From: Welwitschia mirabilis
Taxonomy: Eukaryota > Gnetophyta > Gnetopsida > Welwitschiales
NCBI GenBank assembly: GCA_051453625.1
Contig: JBOZIK010000001.1
Span: 116,162,262-116,226,261, forward strand
Direction of reading: 5' to 3'
DNA: 64,000 nt
Part shown: piece by piece, positions 34,870-47,572 of the stretch
Layout of the letters: each line of letters begins with the position of its first letter
Numbering within the stretch: position 1 is the first letter of the stretch
Program-made: the position numbers and the translations under genes
Notes under the pieces: generated by a model
Seen by the model: the letters and a program-made list of their open reading frames with translations, nothing else
Database searches by the model: none
What the model was told of the DNA's origin: nothing

Positions 34870-37503
34870 TTTCTCCATCCCTTAAGAGATTTCCTCCTAA
34901 AAACTAAAGATTAGCAAATTATTTTACCTCTTTAAATTGCTCTACATCTACTTATTTCCATAATGGTATCTTGCAACTTATATCTAGTCCTTTTTATAGA
35001 GATAACTGAGTAATTAAAACTTTAAACATTATAATTACACTTGAAAATTATTACTTGCAATTACTCAAAGGATTGAAAAACTCTTTCTATTTAAGTCCTA
35101 CTTTTATTGGTAAAAATAAAATAATTTTATCAACTCCATGCTTCACTAATTATTTCATAATGAAAATTTAATACCTATTATATCTTAAACTTTTAATAAT
35201 TAGGTCCCTTTATTTAGAGTTAAGGCATAAATCTTTCTTATATCCATTAACTTATTTTTGTCAAGGCAATTTTTAGCATAGTGAGAACCTCCACAATCAT
35301 AACATTTTATTCTCTAAGAATCTTTAGTTCTATTACCTAAGAAATACTTAATCCTTGGCCTATCTTTAGGCTAATTTTTATTCTAATTTTGCATTGCATT
35401 AATCCTAGAGACTTTACCTTTGTCATCAATTTGATTTGACTTAGTATTTCTAAAGAATGACTTCTTTTTTTCTTAAAATTTCCTATTTCTTGTAATTTTT
35501 CCCTCTCCCTAAATTTCATGTCTTTATTTGAAGATTATTCACTTATTCTTGCCTTCTCTAGAGCTTTAATAAGTGACTTTGGTTGGAACAATTTTACTTA
35601 CCTTTACATAGTAGGATGTAAACCTGCTACTAACTTTCTAACTTGTACTTCTTTACTACTTGCTAGTTTAGGAACATATCTTAAAATTTCTATAAATTTA
35701 TGTTCATATTATGTGATTATCATAGAACTATGTTTAAGATTTCAAAATTCATGGCCTTCACATTTATGAAAAAACCTTTAAATCTTTTCTGCATTCCACC
35801 ATAATGTTGGTTTTTTAACAAGTTAATGAGTTTCTAGAAAGGACTTCTACTCAGCAGTAAAATTAAATAATTCTAGTTGGATTTGAATAGTTATTAACCC
35901 TACTTCTACATTAGCTACATTGCCAGCGCCTTCAAACGTTGGAGGATTTGTCCTTTTAAATTACATCATCATTTTCTTAAAATAATTACCATTTTTTCTA
36001 TCATTTCTTTGATCATGAAACTCATTCACTAAGTTGTTGCAACTTTAATTGGTTGGTTTACTATTCTTCTTGAGCGATATCAATTCTAAAAATTAAAATA
36101 CACATATCATAAATTCATGTTAAATATTTAAGCCAAGTTAATTCACAACAATTATGCCTAGTGAATTCACCAACTTAATAATAGTTGTGTCTACTGAATT
36201 TGTAAAACTAACAACAATTATGCGTAGTGAATTTTCAAACTTAATAATAGTTATACTCAATGAACTTTCCAACCTAGGATCTAATATCAAAATGTAATCA
36301 CCCTATATTTCTAGGATTAAAAAACTCAAACTTGCTTTAGTACCAAAATTGTAATGTTCATATTTAAATAATATATTAAACCAAGGTATAATACCTAAAA
36401 AGGAAGTTAATTCCTAAAGGTTAACTAGTTTCATAGTATATTTGAATAAATCTTACTATTTATTCTATTTTATTTACAATATAATAATGTTCTTACTTAA
36501 TATTTAAATTAGCTAATACTAAATTAAAGTTATTGTATTAAAGTATTAACATTATAAATAGATGGCTATAATTATTTATATTTATATTTTTCTTCAAATC
36601 AAGTTTGTGTCTTAGTATGTTTCTATATGGTACATATGAATTTTGACTAACCTCCCTCCTACAATATTCAAGACTATAGTTTATGTAAAAGTCAAAGCAG
36701 ATCTAAATTTTAAACTTTGAATAAAAGTACCACATGAAACTTAAACTAGAGATCTAAATCTTTTACATTTAATTTGATATCCATCTTGGCTATTAGCTGC
36801 TATTTACTTATTACTTGCATTACATACCTTACAATCATGCTTCTGATTCTTTCTAGATCTAAATATCTTTTAACAAATAAAAGAAGGAACAAGATGAAAT
36901 GAACATGGTAAAAGGGTTGAAGTCATAACTAGCACTTTATTTATCTTGATCAATTTTCCTGATGGTTCTGATTGCTCAATTAGGTTTAGGAAAGACAGTG
37001 ATTCATTGTGTGCAAACTAAGATAAGCTATGTAAGAATTAAATGTGCAGGGCAAATTAAATTAAATAATCTTGCAAGATAAGCATTAAATTATTCTTATA
37101 GAAGGGCATTTTCATCAAAGATCAAGTGGACACACATCCTTTTCAATTTAAAATTCTTATGAATGGTTAGAATTCTGATGTGAATACAGATGAGAGAAGG
37201 GGATAAAAAAGGCATAAGTATTTTCAAGAAACAAAGTATCAATCAATAATTTTCCTAGATCATTACACAATCAAGGAAGGAGAACAAAATGAAAAAGAGG
37301 GAAGATATTCTAATGGGTATCAGTGCTCTATTTGGACTATGATGTAGTCAATAGAGGCATTGTAACAATGTAAAATAGGCTTCCTTTTCACTATCCCAAT
37401 TATATTTTATACACCCTTACTAAATTATTATAATATGTTTCATCAACTAATTTTAGTAATTATTTGATTTAAAATGATGTAAAGATTGTTGGATCATCTA
37501 ATT
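34870..37503 (-). other. Interior of element F
   Basis: Starts on the right next to the 5' LTR, where a TTAAATTAGATG word could be a badly decayed tRNA-Met-type primer site (weak). 35981-37503 is leader sequence without a coding signal. Gag occupies 35258-35980. 34883-35257 is the gag 3' flank, and a polypurine tract, AAGGGATGGAGAA on the minus strand, lies at about 34870-34883. There is no pol. Confidence 0.55.
35258..35980 (-). pseudogene. gag of element F (Retrotrans_gag plus zinc knuckle)
   Basis: Minus strand, high to low. FKRTNPPTFEGAGN near 35960 corresponds to the F-R-R-L-x-P-P-x-F-x-G start of the gag domain. A WWNAE segment near 35800 equals the YWWE motif. HSSMIIT, stop, YEHKFIEILRYVPKLAS near 35700-35660 equals the M-x-V-x-E-Y-x-x-x-F-x-x-L-x-R-Y-A-P box. 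VRKLVAGLHPTM follows near 35630. Finally KCYDCGGSHYAKNCLD near 35310-35270 is a zinc knuckle with C-x2-C-x3-H-x4-C spacing, known from some plant chromovirus-like elements. At least five stops. No protease motif follows. Gag would bind the RNA and build particles. Confidence 0.8.
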
Positions 37504-40178
37504 TAAAAAAAAATGAGTCCTTCTAATTAAATTATAAACTTACAATATGAAATCCTTTGAAGCAGAGTTGAGTTTATTGATGCTGTGGTGAAATTAGTAT
37601 TCATCATTTTAATTTAAGAGGTATTGGTAGTAGTTTATAGGCATTTGTTGGCATTAATATTTGTAATTCCATAACTCACATACAATTTGCCTTATATTTT
37701 AGAATTTAATAGCACATGGAAAGTAATTTGGAGGTGTTTAGATGATGATTACTGGACTTAAAATAGGGCATTTTCATGGAGAAAGGAGTAAGAACTTTGA
37801 GGCTTAAAATAAGTTTCAAAATAAGGGTGAGCAGTAGTCTATGGTATCATCGAGCCTAGCGATGGAAATTAAATGCAACCAAAAAAGAAATTAATGACAA
37901 AATCATAAATTCCTTAATGTTTCCTTTGTTTTAATGTCTTCTATCATTGGTGTAGCAGTGAGGGATGAAAGAAGTTAAGTATAGAATTAGGGTTTGAATC
38001 CTATATATGACACCTCATCTGCTTTTTGCTCCACTAATTATTTAAAATATTAATATTTGTTATCAACATAATAGTTTTTAAATTATTAAATATAGTAATT
38101 ATAGTTATCTTTAAAAATATTATAATTTATTAAATAGTATTAGTTTGTTTAAATAAAGTAGCTTATCTTCATTTTATTTAACATGAATGAAACCTTTTAA
38201 AGATGCTTATAACGTTCCTCATATTATAACCCTTTCTTCCAAAATAAATGTCCACCTTTTCATAATTAAAATAACTTAGTGTAAGAAATAATAAAATAAT
38301 TATTAGTCTAAAATAGATGCCTAACAATCATATTTAAAATATGAAATAGTAATAAATCAATGATTTGAAATTTATTCTAATAAGATTCTACAATCTGAAT
38401 ACGGAAATTTTGTCAAGAAAATTAACATTAAAAGTATAGATATCTTTATCAAGAAATTTACAATTTATTACATCTAATATACAAGATCAAGAAGATTTAA
38501 CCAAAAATATACATAGTTCATTTTGGAAAGTATTCTCAAGACCACAATAGTCACATTACTAAAATTTTAAGATTCACAAAAGAACTACAGGTTCCATTCC
38601 AAGATAAATTCTTAACATAAACTGAAAAAGATAATTTCTTCTTCTCTTGCACTTCTAGGTAATCAAGCTCTGGTTTTACCACCTATTTTTCACAATAAAT
38701 ATGGAGTGAAAATCATGAAAATATCATAGCTCATAGTATGATTTATGATAAGATTTAGGTAAAAGGAAAGGGTGGAGAGAGAGAATGGGAGAGGGGGAAA
38801 CAGTGTGCAAGAGGGGTGTTTTAAGCATAAGATAGAAGTCTTAAGAAAATCATATGTAATCAAGACCTCATAAAGATTCAATAATTTGAATACACATATC
38901 CAACTCTTAGTAATCTAAGAACATACAATGAATAGTATGCTCTATCAAAAAAAGTGTCAAAAATACTTGTTTATCTAAAGATTCATTCCTATAGCTAGTA
39001 GGAATCCTTTAAATGGGATAAACCCTCTAAAGCCATAAAAACATTATGTCATGCATAATTAGATAGGCTACAAACATTACCCTGATTACTCTGATAGCTT
39101 ACTTCCATGGCCAATGGGAGCCCTTGAAGTGGCCCAATCCCTAAAAGCTACATAATTTAATCAATTATTGAAGTTTAAAGCATAGAATTGAATTCACAAC
39201 AAAGATACTATATGCATAAGAAAAGACTTACATGAGCAAATAAGATAGCAAAAAAAATCCATGAAACATGTCAAAGATGCAAGAGTTAATTCAAACATGC
39301 AAGAAATAAATGGAAGTCTATAAACTATACAAGAAATAAAACAAAAGCTAAGAACCATACTAAAATTAAGGTGAAGATTTGAAAACTTTTAGAGATTCAA
39401 AGTTCCAAGGCTCCAAGGATTTTCTAAGCTCCAAGATTAAAGTTGTTAAGATTTAATAGAAAACTCTTTCTAAAGGATTTAATAGAAAAATCTTTTTCAA
39501 TATATAACATAACAAGGGAAGAAGGTTTTATTTATAGTATAGGATATAGGATGTGAAGAGATACCATCATAAGAGAGTAGTAAAGGTAGTAAAAATGGTG
39601 CAGGTCATGGAAGTGGTGGAAGTGACATGGTAAAAGTGATGGGTGGAAGTGGTAGAAGTGAGTGATGAAAGTGGTAAAGTTGATGGAAGTGGTGTAAGTA
39701 ATATGGTGGAAGTGGCAAAGCTAATAGAAATGATGTGGTGAAAGTGATATGATGAAAGTAGTGACATTTTTTATACCTTTCCAAAACACTAGGTGTAAAT
39801 AATAACAATTATGCTTATCATAAATAATAATAAATAATAGATGAGAAATTAGCAACAATAATAAAATATTTCGTAAATAGCGTAGTAGTTACAATTTTAT
39901 ATATATATTCACATTTACTAAAAATAAAGAAAAATAAAATAACTTTAAATGTTAAGCATCTCTAATAGTTATAAATCTATAACTTAATGACATTTTTCAA
40001 AATAATCATTTAAATGAATAAAACCAAAGAATAAAATAATAATTATGGGACTGTTAGCTATAAAGAAAACATTTAAGAATTAATGTAATTGCCTTATAAA
40101 ATTTTATATTCTTTTTTAACTTATTTATCAGGATATTTTAAACTTAAATCCTGATCATTAAAAATTTTGGATGTTACA
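37504..40178 (-). repeat. 5' LTR of element F
   Basis: Uninterrupted copy of the 2.6 kb LTR. The minus-strand start at 40178 is TGTAACATCC. The left edge is imprecise by about 10 bp because of an A run shared with the 3' LTR flank. The minisatellite near 39585-39760 yields long Ser/Thr/His-rich false open frames on the minus strand. Confidence 0.78.
39585..39760 (-). repeat. Degenerate GTGGAAGTG minisatellite in the F 5' LTR
   Basis: Words such as GGAAGTGGTGGAAGTGACAT and GGTGGAAGTGGTAGAAGTG. It expanded independently from the 34300-34460 array. Confidence 0.75.
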
Positions 40179-40183
40179 TTAGT

Positions 40184-40980
40184 GCTAATCATCATTTGAG
40201 TAACGCTTTCCTTTGATAGGTATTCTTAGCCTTTATCCTAGTGAGGTAGCTATTTGAAATACTTTGAACATGATGCAATAGTTGTGAATAGCTAAAATAT
40301 AATCATTTAATGGCTATTTAATTTTTCATCAATTTTTTGTGATAGATGTCTTTACTGTAGTAGATATCTCTCATGGATAGATATATTTAATCTAAAAACA
40401 TATTTGGTTAAACAACCTAAATTCCAACTAGCTTTGAGTTATTATCCTCCAAACCTTAGACATCAAGAATCCATCATGTAAATCTTGCCTAATTTTCTAG
40501 GAAATTACTAATTCATCCTAGCATAATTGACCTCTGTTACCTTTTTAGTTTAGTAAAAATGTCTTCAATTTAGTTTGATTATTTCATTAGTTAATGCAGT
40601 ATAGACATCTTTTATGGGATAGATGTCTTTCATCTATCTCATCTTTATGATTTGACCTGGACATAATCATTGTAATAGATTTATTTCACCTATGTTATCT
40701 TCAAATTTATCCTAAACATCTTCATTAGAATATACATCTTTATACTAAATTTCTTTAGCCCTAAAGACATCTTTGATTAAATTTGTTTGTGCTTTATGAA
40801 TTTTGAGCTAAATGTTCTATAATCCTTAGCTTTATATGTAATCTTATTAGATTCCTTTAGCCTTGAATTTTAACCATTTTAATTCTTATTTACAATTTGT
40901 GTGTGCTATAATATCTTATCTACATATTAGATGCATTATAACTAATAAGTGGGATCATTAAAACCTTGATTTTAGTAATG
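40184..40980 (-). repeat. SIRE-like LTR, subfamily A, truncated (3' LTR on the left side of D)
   Basis: Closest to 8806-9890 (shared TTTGAGTAACxCTTTCC, AGTAGxxATCTxTxA, CATGTAAATCTTGxCTAATT, AACATCTTCATT). It is cut at the left by element F, which replaces the LTR 3' end. It is less similar to the subfamily B LTR at 59314-60694, which should be its partner if D is one element. Confidence 0.65.
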
Positions 40981-42989
40981 CATGAGATAATGGAATAAGA
41001 ATGGAAGTTGGTAATGGTACACAAGATGGTAAAGGTAAGTAAGATGTTATGAAGGGATGTAATGCTATGATAAACTAGTGGTGATGAGGAAGTATGAGTA
41101 GGATAGCAAATAGGGATTTTATAACCTATGAAATATCAAAGGCTTATCATCTAAATCATTTAATTCTACATGATGCTACTATGATGGTGGTTTTTTCTTT
41201 TCCCTTAATTTGTTCCTTCTATTCTTTTGATGTAGATGCATCTAATGTTTCTGATTCCTCTACCCTAATTGAATGATACCCTATATTAGTAGGAACTAAA
41301 GTATCCACTTCCTCTTTCTCATCCTTTAAATCTATTTAAGTGGGATTCTTATAGTTTTTCAATTAGTAATAGGGGCCTCCCCCAAGTTCTTTCTTTATTA
41401 AGAATGAACTATAAGAACCTATAAATTTGGACCTTTGAAACTATTTCTTAGAAGGCCTTCTATCTATGCCTTCCCTTAGTTGAATGAGTGCTTATTTTTT
41501 CCACTGAATTTAGATATAGGTTTCTTTATGAGATATACTTAAAATACTATAATTACAAATGATGGTACTAATTAACAAAAAATAACCCATTGATTTTTTC
41601 TTATAAAATAAAATGATAATATCCTTATAAAGCATAAATCTAAGATCAATCTTAAACCTAATCAATAAATAATATACTACAAATTTTTACATTGAATTAC
41701 AATAACTATAACTACTAGCTCTAATTAAGATATTTTAAAATGATATCAAACTCAATATCAATGCATTTAAAATCATGTTCTTATGCTTTACATTCTCATA
41801 AAAAACCATTTTTCAATTGCCAAAGATTACTACGGTCAAGATATAATAAGACGTGTTACCTAACTTATTATTAACAATTTCTTAAAATATTCATCAATGG
41901 AAAAATATTGTTAATTATAATAGAAGAGAAATAAATAGGTATACCTCTAATATGTGTCTAAAATTACCCTATAGAATCATTAATATTATGAGTATTAACA
42001 TAGAATTACTGCATCATAAGATCTAGAATACTCTGCCAACTTTTATTAGCTTGGTTAAGAAAAGTAGAATAGAATCTAATTTTTCTTATTTTTCTAAAAG
42101 CCCAAAATTCTTTCTGCAATGATCAAGTTGTGAATCCATGAATTTTTTTATCTATGTTGAAATACCTTAGTATAAAGTTAAGGTTCATATTATAATGATT
42201 GTATCAATTCCCTTTTCTCTGGTAAAGCTAATAGGTTTTATTCTCATCATATTTATATTATATAAAGATAGTAATCTAATTCTTGAAAATAAACTAAAAT
42301 TAAAAAAAAATATGTACACTTATGTAGAGATTTTCACTCCTATTTCCTTGTTGTAAGGACTTCTTCCAAACCTAAGACATCTATCTTGAGAACATTATAA
42401 GAGGAAAAGCTTTTAAACACACTGATAAAGACACCCACTACATAGAGGAGAGAGTATAAGGTTTGGTAATCTGTTTTTGGCTTAAAATGGCCCAAACCCA
42501 ATTTTTGTATGGGTTTTTTATTTTTGTTTCTATTATATTAAAGATTTCTATCATCTAAAAGATGTTTAAATTGATGATTATAGACATCTATGAAACTAAA
42601 AGACATCTTTCTATTTAATACTTGAAATTTTACCTATAAGAGGTAAATATGTCTACTTTTATTTAATATGTCTAAATTAAAACAAACAGATGTCTATCTA
42701 CTCTACTTTGAATTTCCAACCACTGAGAGCTAAAAATGTTTGCACTCTGGAAGGACATCTTCATCATAAATATCTACACTTATGAAAGATATCTACCTTA
42801 TAATCTTGAAAAATTTAAAATTTTTAATTCGAATGATACCATTAGAAATTTTAACTTAAAAGTTACAAGATTTTTATTAATCATAAGGCTTTCTTAAGTA
42901 TTTTAAATTAAAATCATAACTTTAGTTAAACTTCAAGCACCATTCCTTTTAATTTCAACTTATAAATGGTATTGGAGAGAAGTTATCTG
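40981..42989 (-). other. 3' region of copia element D
   Basis: Long non-pol region between RNase H and LTR, as known for SIRE-type elements, some of which carry an envelope-like frame here. I see no credible frame on the minus strand. 41280-41700 is homologous to 10900-11350 of E. 42540-42800 is rich in AGACATCT / AGATGTCT words like those in the LTRs. The plus-strand open frame at 41094-41276 is not supported by anything else. Confidence 0.5.
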
Positions 42990-44640
42990 CTAACTTACTT
43001 GATTGATAAGGATTAATTTTCAATTTTCTAGAGATCTTGAAGAACCTTTCTCCATAAAATATCCTGATGAATCCATCAATAAGTTGATCATCTATCTTAA
43101 CATGCTATAAAGTAATATCCCAATTTTATACATGTTCTTAAATGAAAATATGTCTAATTTTAGTATGTCTGATTTTGAATTATTAGATAGGATTCTTGGA
43201 TATGTTGATTACATTATTATACTCTTAGTATCACAATAAATCATTATGTTCTTTATTTTTAATCTAAAGTCTTTAAATGTTTGCTAAAGAAACTATGCAT
43301 AACAACTTTCATCAGTAGTATTCTCAGTTTTGGTACCTAAAAGAGTAGTTGAATTTTACTTCTTACTATTTCATAATACTAAAAATTATCCTAATAGATA
43401 GTAACTTTCACTTGTTCTTCTTTTATAATCCTTGCAACCTACCTAATCTGCATCACAATAGCTACTAAATTAAGATAGGAGTCCTTTAAGTAGCAAAGGC
43501 CTTAATTAATCATACCCTTTAAATAATAAAATATTCTCTTAATAGCATTAATATGTGATTCTCTAGGATTACTTTGATAATGAGGATAAATCTTATACTT
43601 AATAAGATATCCATCCTCCTAGTAGTCAGATAAAGTATAGTAACAATCACATCTTTGCATAAATTTTGATCAAACTTTTTATTATGCTTATATTTATCTA
43701 ATTTTATGCCTTAGTTCATAGGTGTATCTTTTGACTTACTATCCTATAATTCATATTTGGCTAATATAATCTTAATATACTTATATTGAAAAATGAATAT
43801 ATCTTCTTTATATTACATAATTATAAACTCAAAAAGTTTTTCATTTCTTCCATGAGGTTTATTTTAAATTTGTGTTCAATAATCTTAGAAAACTTCTTGT
43901 ATAATAATCTACTAGTATCACTAAATATAATATCATCTACATATATTTGTACAAGAGTGAAATCATTACCATCAATATTAATAAACAATGTAACATTAGA
44001 TGTACTCTCTTTTGAAATCATTTTTAATTAAATAACATGAAAGTCTTTTATACACACCTCTTGGAGCTTTTTTGAGATCATAGAGAGCCTTTTTTAACTT
44101 GTGAATATAGTCTATGTTATAAGGATTTGCAAACCCTTCAAGCTTTATAACATATATCTCTTCTTATAGAATGTCATTACAAAAGAAACACTTAAGATCT
44201 ATTTAGTGGAGATTGAATACTTTGAGACGTGCAAATTCTAGAACCATTCTAATCAACTTCATGTATGATACTAATTTGAAGGTTATATTAAAGTTAATTC
44301 CTTCTCAATATGTGTATCTTTCAGTCACTAATATTTATTCATTTCTAATTACATTTCCATTTTCATCTACTTTGTTGCTGACTATCCATTTTGTGCATCG
44401 CACTAGTCTATCTAAAATCCTTGGAATGAACCTCCAAGCATTACATCCTTTAAATTGATTCAACTTTTCTTTCATAGCTACATCTAAATTTCATAATGTT
44501 TTGCCTTATTATTAGACTTCACTTGAGGTATATAACCTTCATATCTATAAAAATCCTTAATATTTCTTCTTATCTATATACCATCATATGGGATTCCTAT
44601 TATGTTTCTTATTGAGTGATTCTTCTTTGGTCGAGTCATT
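42990..44640 (-). pseudogene. RT and RNase H of SIRE-like copia element D
   Basis: Minus strand, high to low. RT: LDRLVRCTKWIVSNKVDENG near 44400; IYVIKLEGFANPYNIDYIHK and KKALYDLKKAPRGVYKRLS near 44160-44070 (family: LKKALYGLKQAPRAWYERLS); catalytic box TLVQIYVDDIIF with YVDD intact at 43932-43943; then INLMEEMKNFLSL. RNase H near 43490-43250: SYCDAD, VGCKDYKRRTSESYYLLG, NSKKQNSTTLLGT-like after stops, ESCYA, IMIYCDTKSII; end near 43070-43000 with GERFFKISRKLKINPY. The ESCYA / YCDT wording is that of SIRE/Maximus-type plant copia. Many stops; the element is dead despite the intact YVDD. Confidence 0.82.
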
Positions 44641-45966
44641 TTTTATGAGGTTTACTTTTTAGATTCTTCTTCCTTCTTCTTTCCACTATCTTATTGTGAA
44701 GTTCTGTTGTCAACATCTTATTTAATTTGTATAAGCACATTATTATCCTACACACAACTAGGTCAAGAGTAATTATCATCAATTTTAATATTTATAGTTT
44801 TTTTAATCACTTTTACTCTTTGGTTTAATATTGGATAGGATTTACTAACTATAGAATATTCTAAAATTATTCTTTTATCAACCTTGAAGTTAAATATTCT
44901 AAGTTGATCTTTTTTATTAAAGATGAAAAATTTTAAACCAAAAACATGAAATTAACTTAAAGAGGTTTCTTACTAGACCATAGCACATATGAAGTTATAA
45001 AAGTAAATAGTCTTATTGAAAATCTATTAGATACATAATAAGAAGTGTTCATGGCTTTTTCTTAAGAGTGATATAAAACCCATTAATTATGCTTCATTAT
45101 CCTTATCATATTATTTATGATCCTATTCTTTCTTTCTACTACTTTGAGAATTGGTGATTTATGTTAACTATTAATAAAAGTTCCTTAATGTGGTAATTTT
45201 TGAACTATATTCCATTATTACTCCTTTTGTTTTTAATCCTATATTTTTTTCGATTCTATAGCATAAATACATAACTTATAAAAAATTATCAAAAGCCTTA
45301 AGACCACCCATGTGAAATAAGAATAACTATCAATAATAATTAAATAATACCTTTTCCTACCAAAATCAAATATTACACTTGTTTTCTTTCCATTTTAATA
45401 AGCTCTACAAAATCAATCTTTAAAGTTTTGTAATTTAGATAGATCTCTTATCATATCTTTCATATAAAGAGTCCTTAGAAGTTGCTTGTTTACATGTTCA
45501 AGATTCCTATGGCATGTTATTACATCACTTATAGTACTTAATAAATATTTGTTATCTTTATTAAAAACGTCTTATAATATAGTAAAATAAACATTTAATT
45601 TCCAAATTTTAGCAAATAGAACTTTATTTATTTTGTCCTCCTTGATGACATAATAATCTTTGATGAAAAATATAAAATAATTGAATCATATAATTGAATA
45701 ACACTAAATAAGTTATACTACCATCCTTCAACATAAAATACATCTTTTACCTCAAGAATGTTATCTCCACTAGTGGTTCTAATACCTTTAATTGGTGCTT
45801 TGGTGTTATCATCAAAAGTAATCATACTTTTGTTTTAATTTACCAAGCAATGAAAATAAGATTTCTTACTTGTGTACCTATATCATTTACTATTAATGTA
45901 TAAAGAATGTTTTTTTATAGCTCATAAGGCAATTTAAGTTAGAAGAAATGGCCTTGTTTTAAGAAC
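44641..45966 (-). pseudogene. Protease and integrase of SIRE-like copia element D
   Basis: Minus strand. Protease near 45890-45700: a decayed active site (INSK where the family has DSGC), then SMITFDDNTKAPIKGI and GDNILEVKDVFYVEG (family: V-F-x-x-N-x-x-x-G-x-I-K-G-x-G, L-x-N-V-L-Y-V-x-G). Integrase zinc region CHRNLEHVNKQLLRT near 45510 (family W-H-R-R-L-G-H). Core near 45410-45350, RKRYYLIIIDSYSYFTWVVL, with the first catalytic Asp retained in IIID. Near 45210-45150, a decayed D-N-G-x-E-F box then NINHQFS and KERIGS, the remnant of PQQNGVVERKNR. The stretch 44641-44990 is the integrase C-terminal/linker region, poorly conserved. The gene stops at 45966, where gypsy element C is inserted, and gag continues beyond 57610. 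Confidence 0.78.
45962..45966 (+). repeat. Target site duplication of element C, left copy (AGAAC)
   Basis: AGAAC here, AGAAT at 57610-57614: four of five bases, differing by a C to T change. Confidence 0.65.
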
Positions 45967-47572
45967 TTTTGCAATGCAAATTTATGCAATCCTAAAGTTC
46001 CTTAGGTAAACATATAATCAAATAACTTGCAAAAAAACACACACTAGTATAGACAGGAGTTCACCCGAATGTTGTAATTCAATGAAGGCACTAGGCTTAG
46101 AGNNNNNNNNNNNNNNNNNNNNNNNNNNNNNNNNNNNNNNNNNNNNNNNNNNNNNNNNNNNNNNNNNNNNNNNNNNNNNNNNNNNNNNNNNNNNNNNNNN
46201 NNNNNNNNNNNNNNNNNNNNNNNNNNNNNNNNNNNNNNNNNNNNNNNNNNNNNNNNNNNNNNNNNNNNNNNNNNNNNNNNNNNNNNNNNNNNNNNNNNNN
46301 NNNNNNNNNNNNNNNNNNNNNNNNNNNNNNNNNNNNNACTATGAGATCTATCCAAGTAAGACTTGAAATGCAATATGGAAATAAAGAAATAAAAATTGCA
46401 AATCTATTCTACTAAATAAGGTTAACCTTAACAAAGGTTACCCTTAAGATATAAATAAACCAAAGCTTGTTACTAGCTAATATCAACTTAAATCATAAGG
46501 TAGATGCACAATAATGAGATGAAAGAAAAATTTGTATTAATCCAATGAAATCAGAATGGCATCCACTTACAACATCAGAACAATGGCACCTCAATGAGAG
46601 AGACACAGCTTGACATCAAGGAGACTCCTTTCTATAGCATGGGATGGACCTTTCACCCTTCAAGCTTCTGTCACAAGTATGGGATACAAGAGATGAAAAG
46701 GAAATAAAGTAGGAGAAGGGTATTTATGGATTTTCCAAAGAGGGATTTGGGGGAAAACCCTAAAGGCAAGAAATAGAAACCCTAATGACCCACATGGGTT
46801 GTTTGACCCCATTTACAATAGAATTTATTATTACAATGTAAAAATAGTTGTCATCTCATATGTCGTCCACATAACGATGGAGACGAAGACACCTTAATGG
46901 CTTGGGCAGTGTGCCATGTGCTATCATTAGCCCCATAGTTCTGATGTTGTCATCCTATTTGTCATCTACATGACTACACAGTTGATGTCCTATCAACATG
47001 TGCCTCATGTGCTATTGTCGGCGCCGCAAGCTTCTGACCACATCACTAGTATGATCGTCCTGGCTATCGTGGGAATGATGGAAAGGATGACACATTTCTT
47101 TTTCTCTTTTTTTAGTATTTATNNNNNNNNNNNNNNNNNNNNNNNNNNNNNNNNNNNNNNNNNNNNNNNNNNNNNNNNNNNNNNNNNNNNNNNNNNNNNN
47201 NNNNNNNNNNNNNNNNNNNNNNAGATGACTACACAGTTGATGTCCTATCAACATGTGCCCCATGTGCTACTGTCGGTGCCGCAGGCTTCTGACCACATCA
47301 CTAGTATGATCGTCCTGGCTATCGTGGGAATGACGGAAAGGATGAAACATTTATTTTTCTCTTTTTTTAGTATTTATATTATGAAGTCTTTTCTCCAAAC
47401 CTACAGTATCAGAATAAGATTGGAAAACTACCAATAATGCCAAATATCACATGTTTCACTAATCATCATATTAAATCCTCATAATCATCAGTATTGTATC
47501 AAAACCTATATGAATGTCCTATGAAAGTACTCAAAATACACCATCAAATTCCCACAAATTGGCATCACAACA
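45967..47572 (-). repeat. 3' LTR of element C
   Basis: On the minus strand it starts TGTTGTGATGCCAATTTGTG at 47572 and ends near TTTGCATTGCAAAA at 45967, where the 5' LTR has CACACTATAACA. It contains a 235-N gap (46103-46337) that fits the roughly 263 bp present in the 5' LTR. A 100-N gap (47123-47222) has 153 bp repeated on both sides. The TATA word is altered to CATAAATA (46724-46731). Confidence 0.85.

Larger units (their letters stand above)
31011..40178 (-). mobile_element. Gag-only LTR retrotransposon F (TR-GAG type)
   Basis: Two homologous blocks, 31011-34869 (after removal of a solo LTR insertion) and 37504-40178, each about 2.6 kb, flank a 2.6 kb interior. On the minus strand the right block starts TGTAACATCCAAAATTTTTA, a start typical of Tekay/Del-like chromovirus LTRs. 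A polypurine tract (AAGGGATGGAGAA) lies just right of the left block, so the right copy is the 5' LTR. The interior holds a Retrotrans_gag domain and a zinc knuckle but no protease, RT or integrase. This is the layout called TR-GAG, which needs pol from other elements. No matching target duplication is found at its ends. Confidence 0.72.

Noticed and set aside
39567-39808. Minus-strand frames rich in Ser, Thr, His and Pro
   Set aside because: Translation of the GTGGAAGTG minisatellite in the F LTR. The equivalent array at 34300-34460 does not keep the frame.
41094-41276. 60-residue plus-strand frame as a small gene
   Set aside because: No homologous frame in the matching part of E, opposite strand to the host element, and of a length expected by chance.
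43932-43943. Intact YVDD as a sign of an active copia RT
   Set aside because: The surrounding RT has many stops and frameshifts and the gene is split by element C.
46970-47437. 155-residue plus-strand open frame with an internal near-perfect repeat (MTTQLMSYQHVPHVLLS) around a gap
   Set aside because: It lies in the 3' LTR of C and is created by a 100-N gap with duplicated contig ends. The 5' LTR counterpart near 57271-57483 has the segment once. Not a repeat protein.
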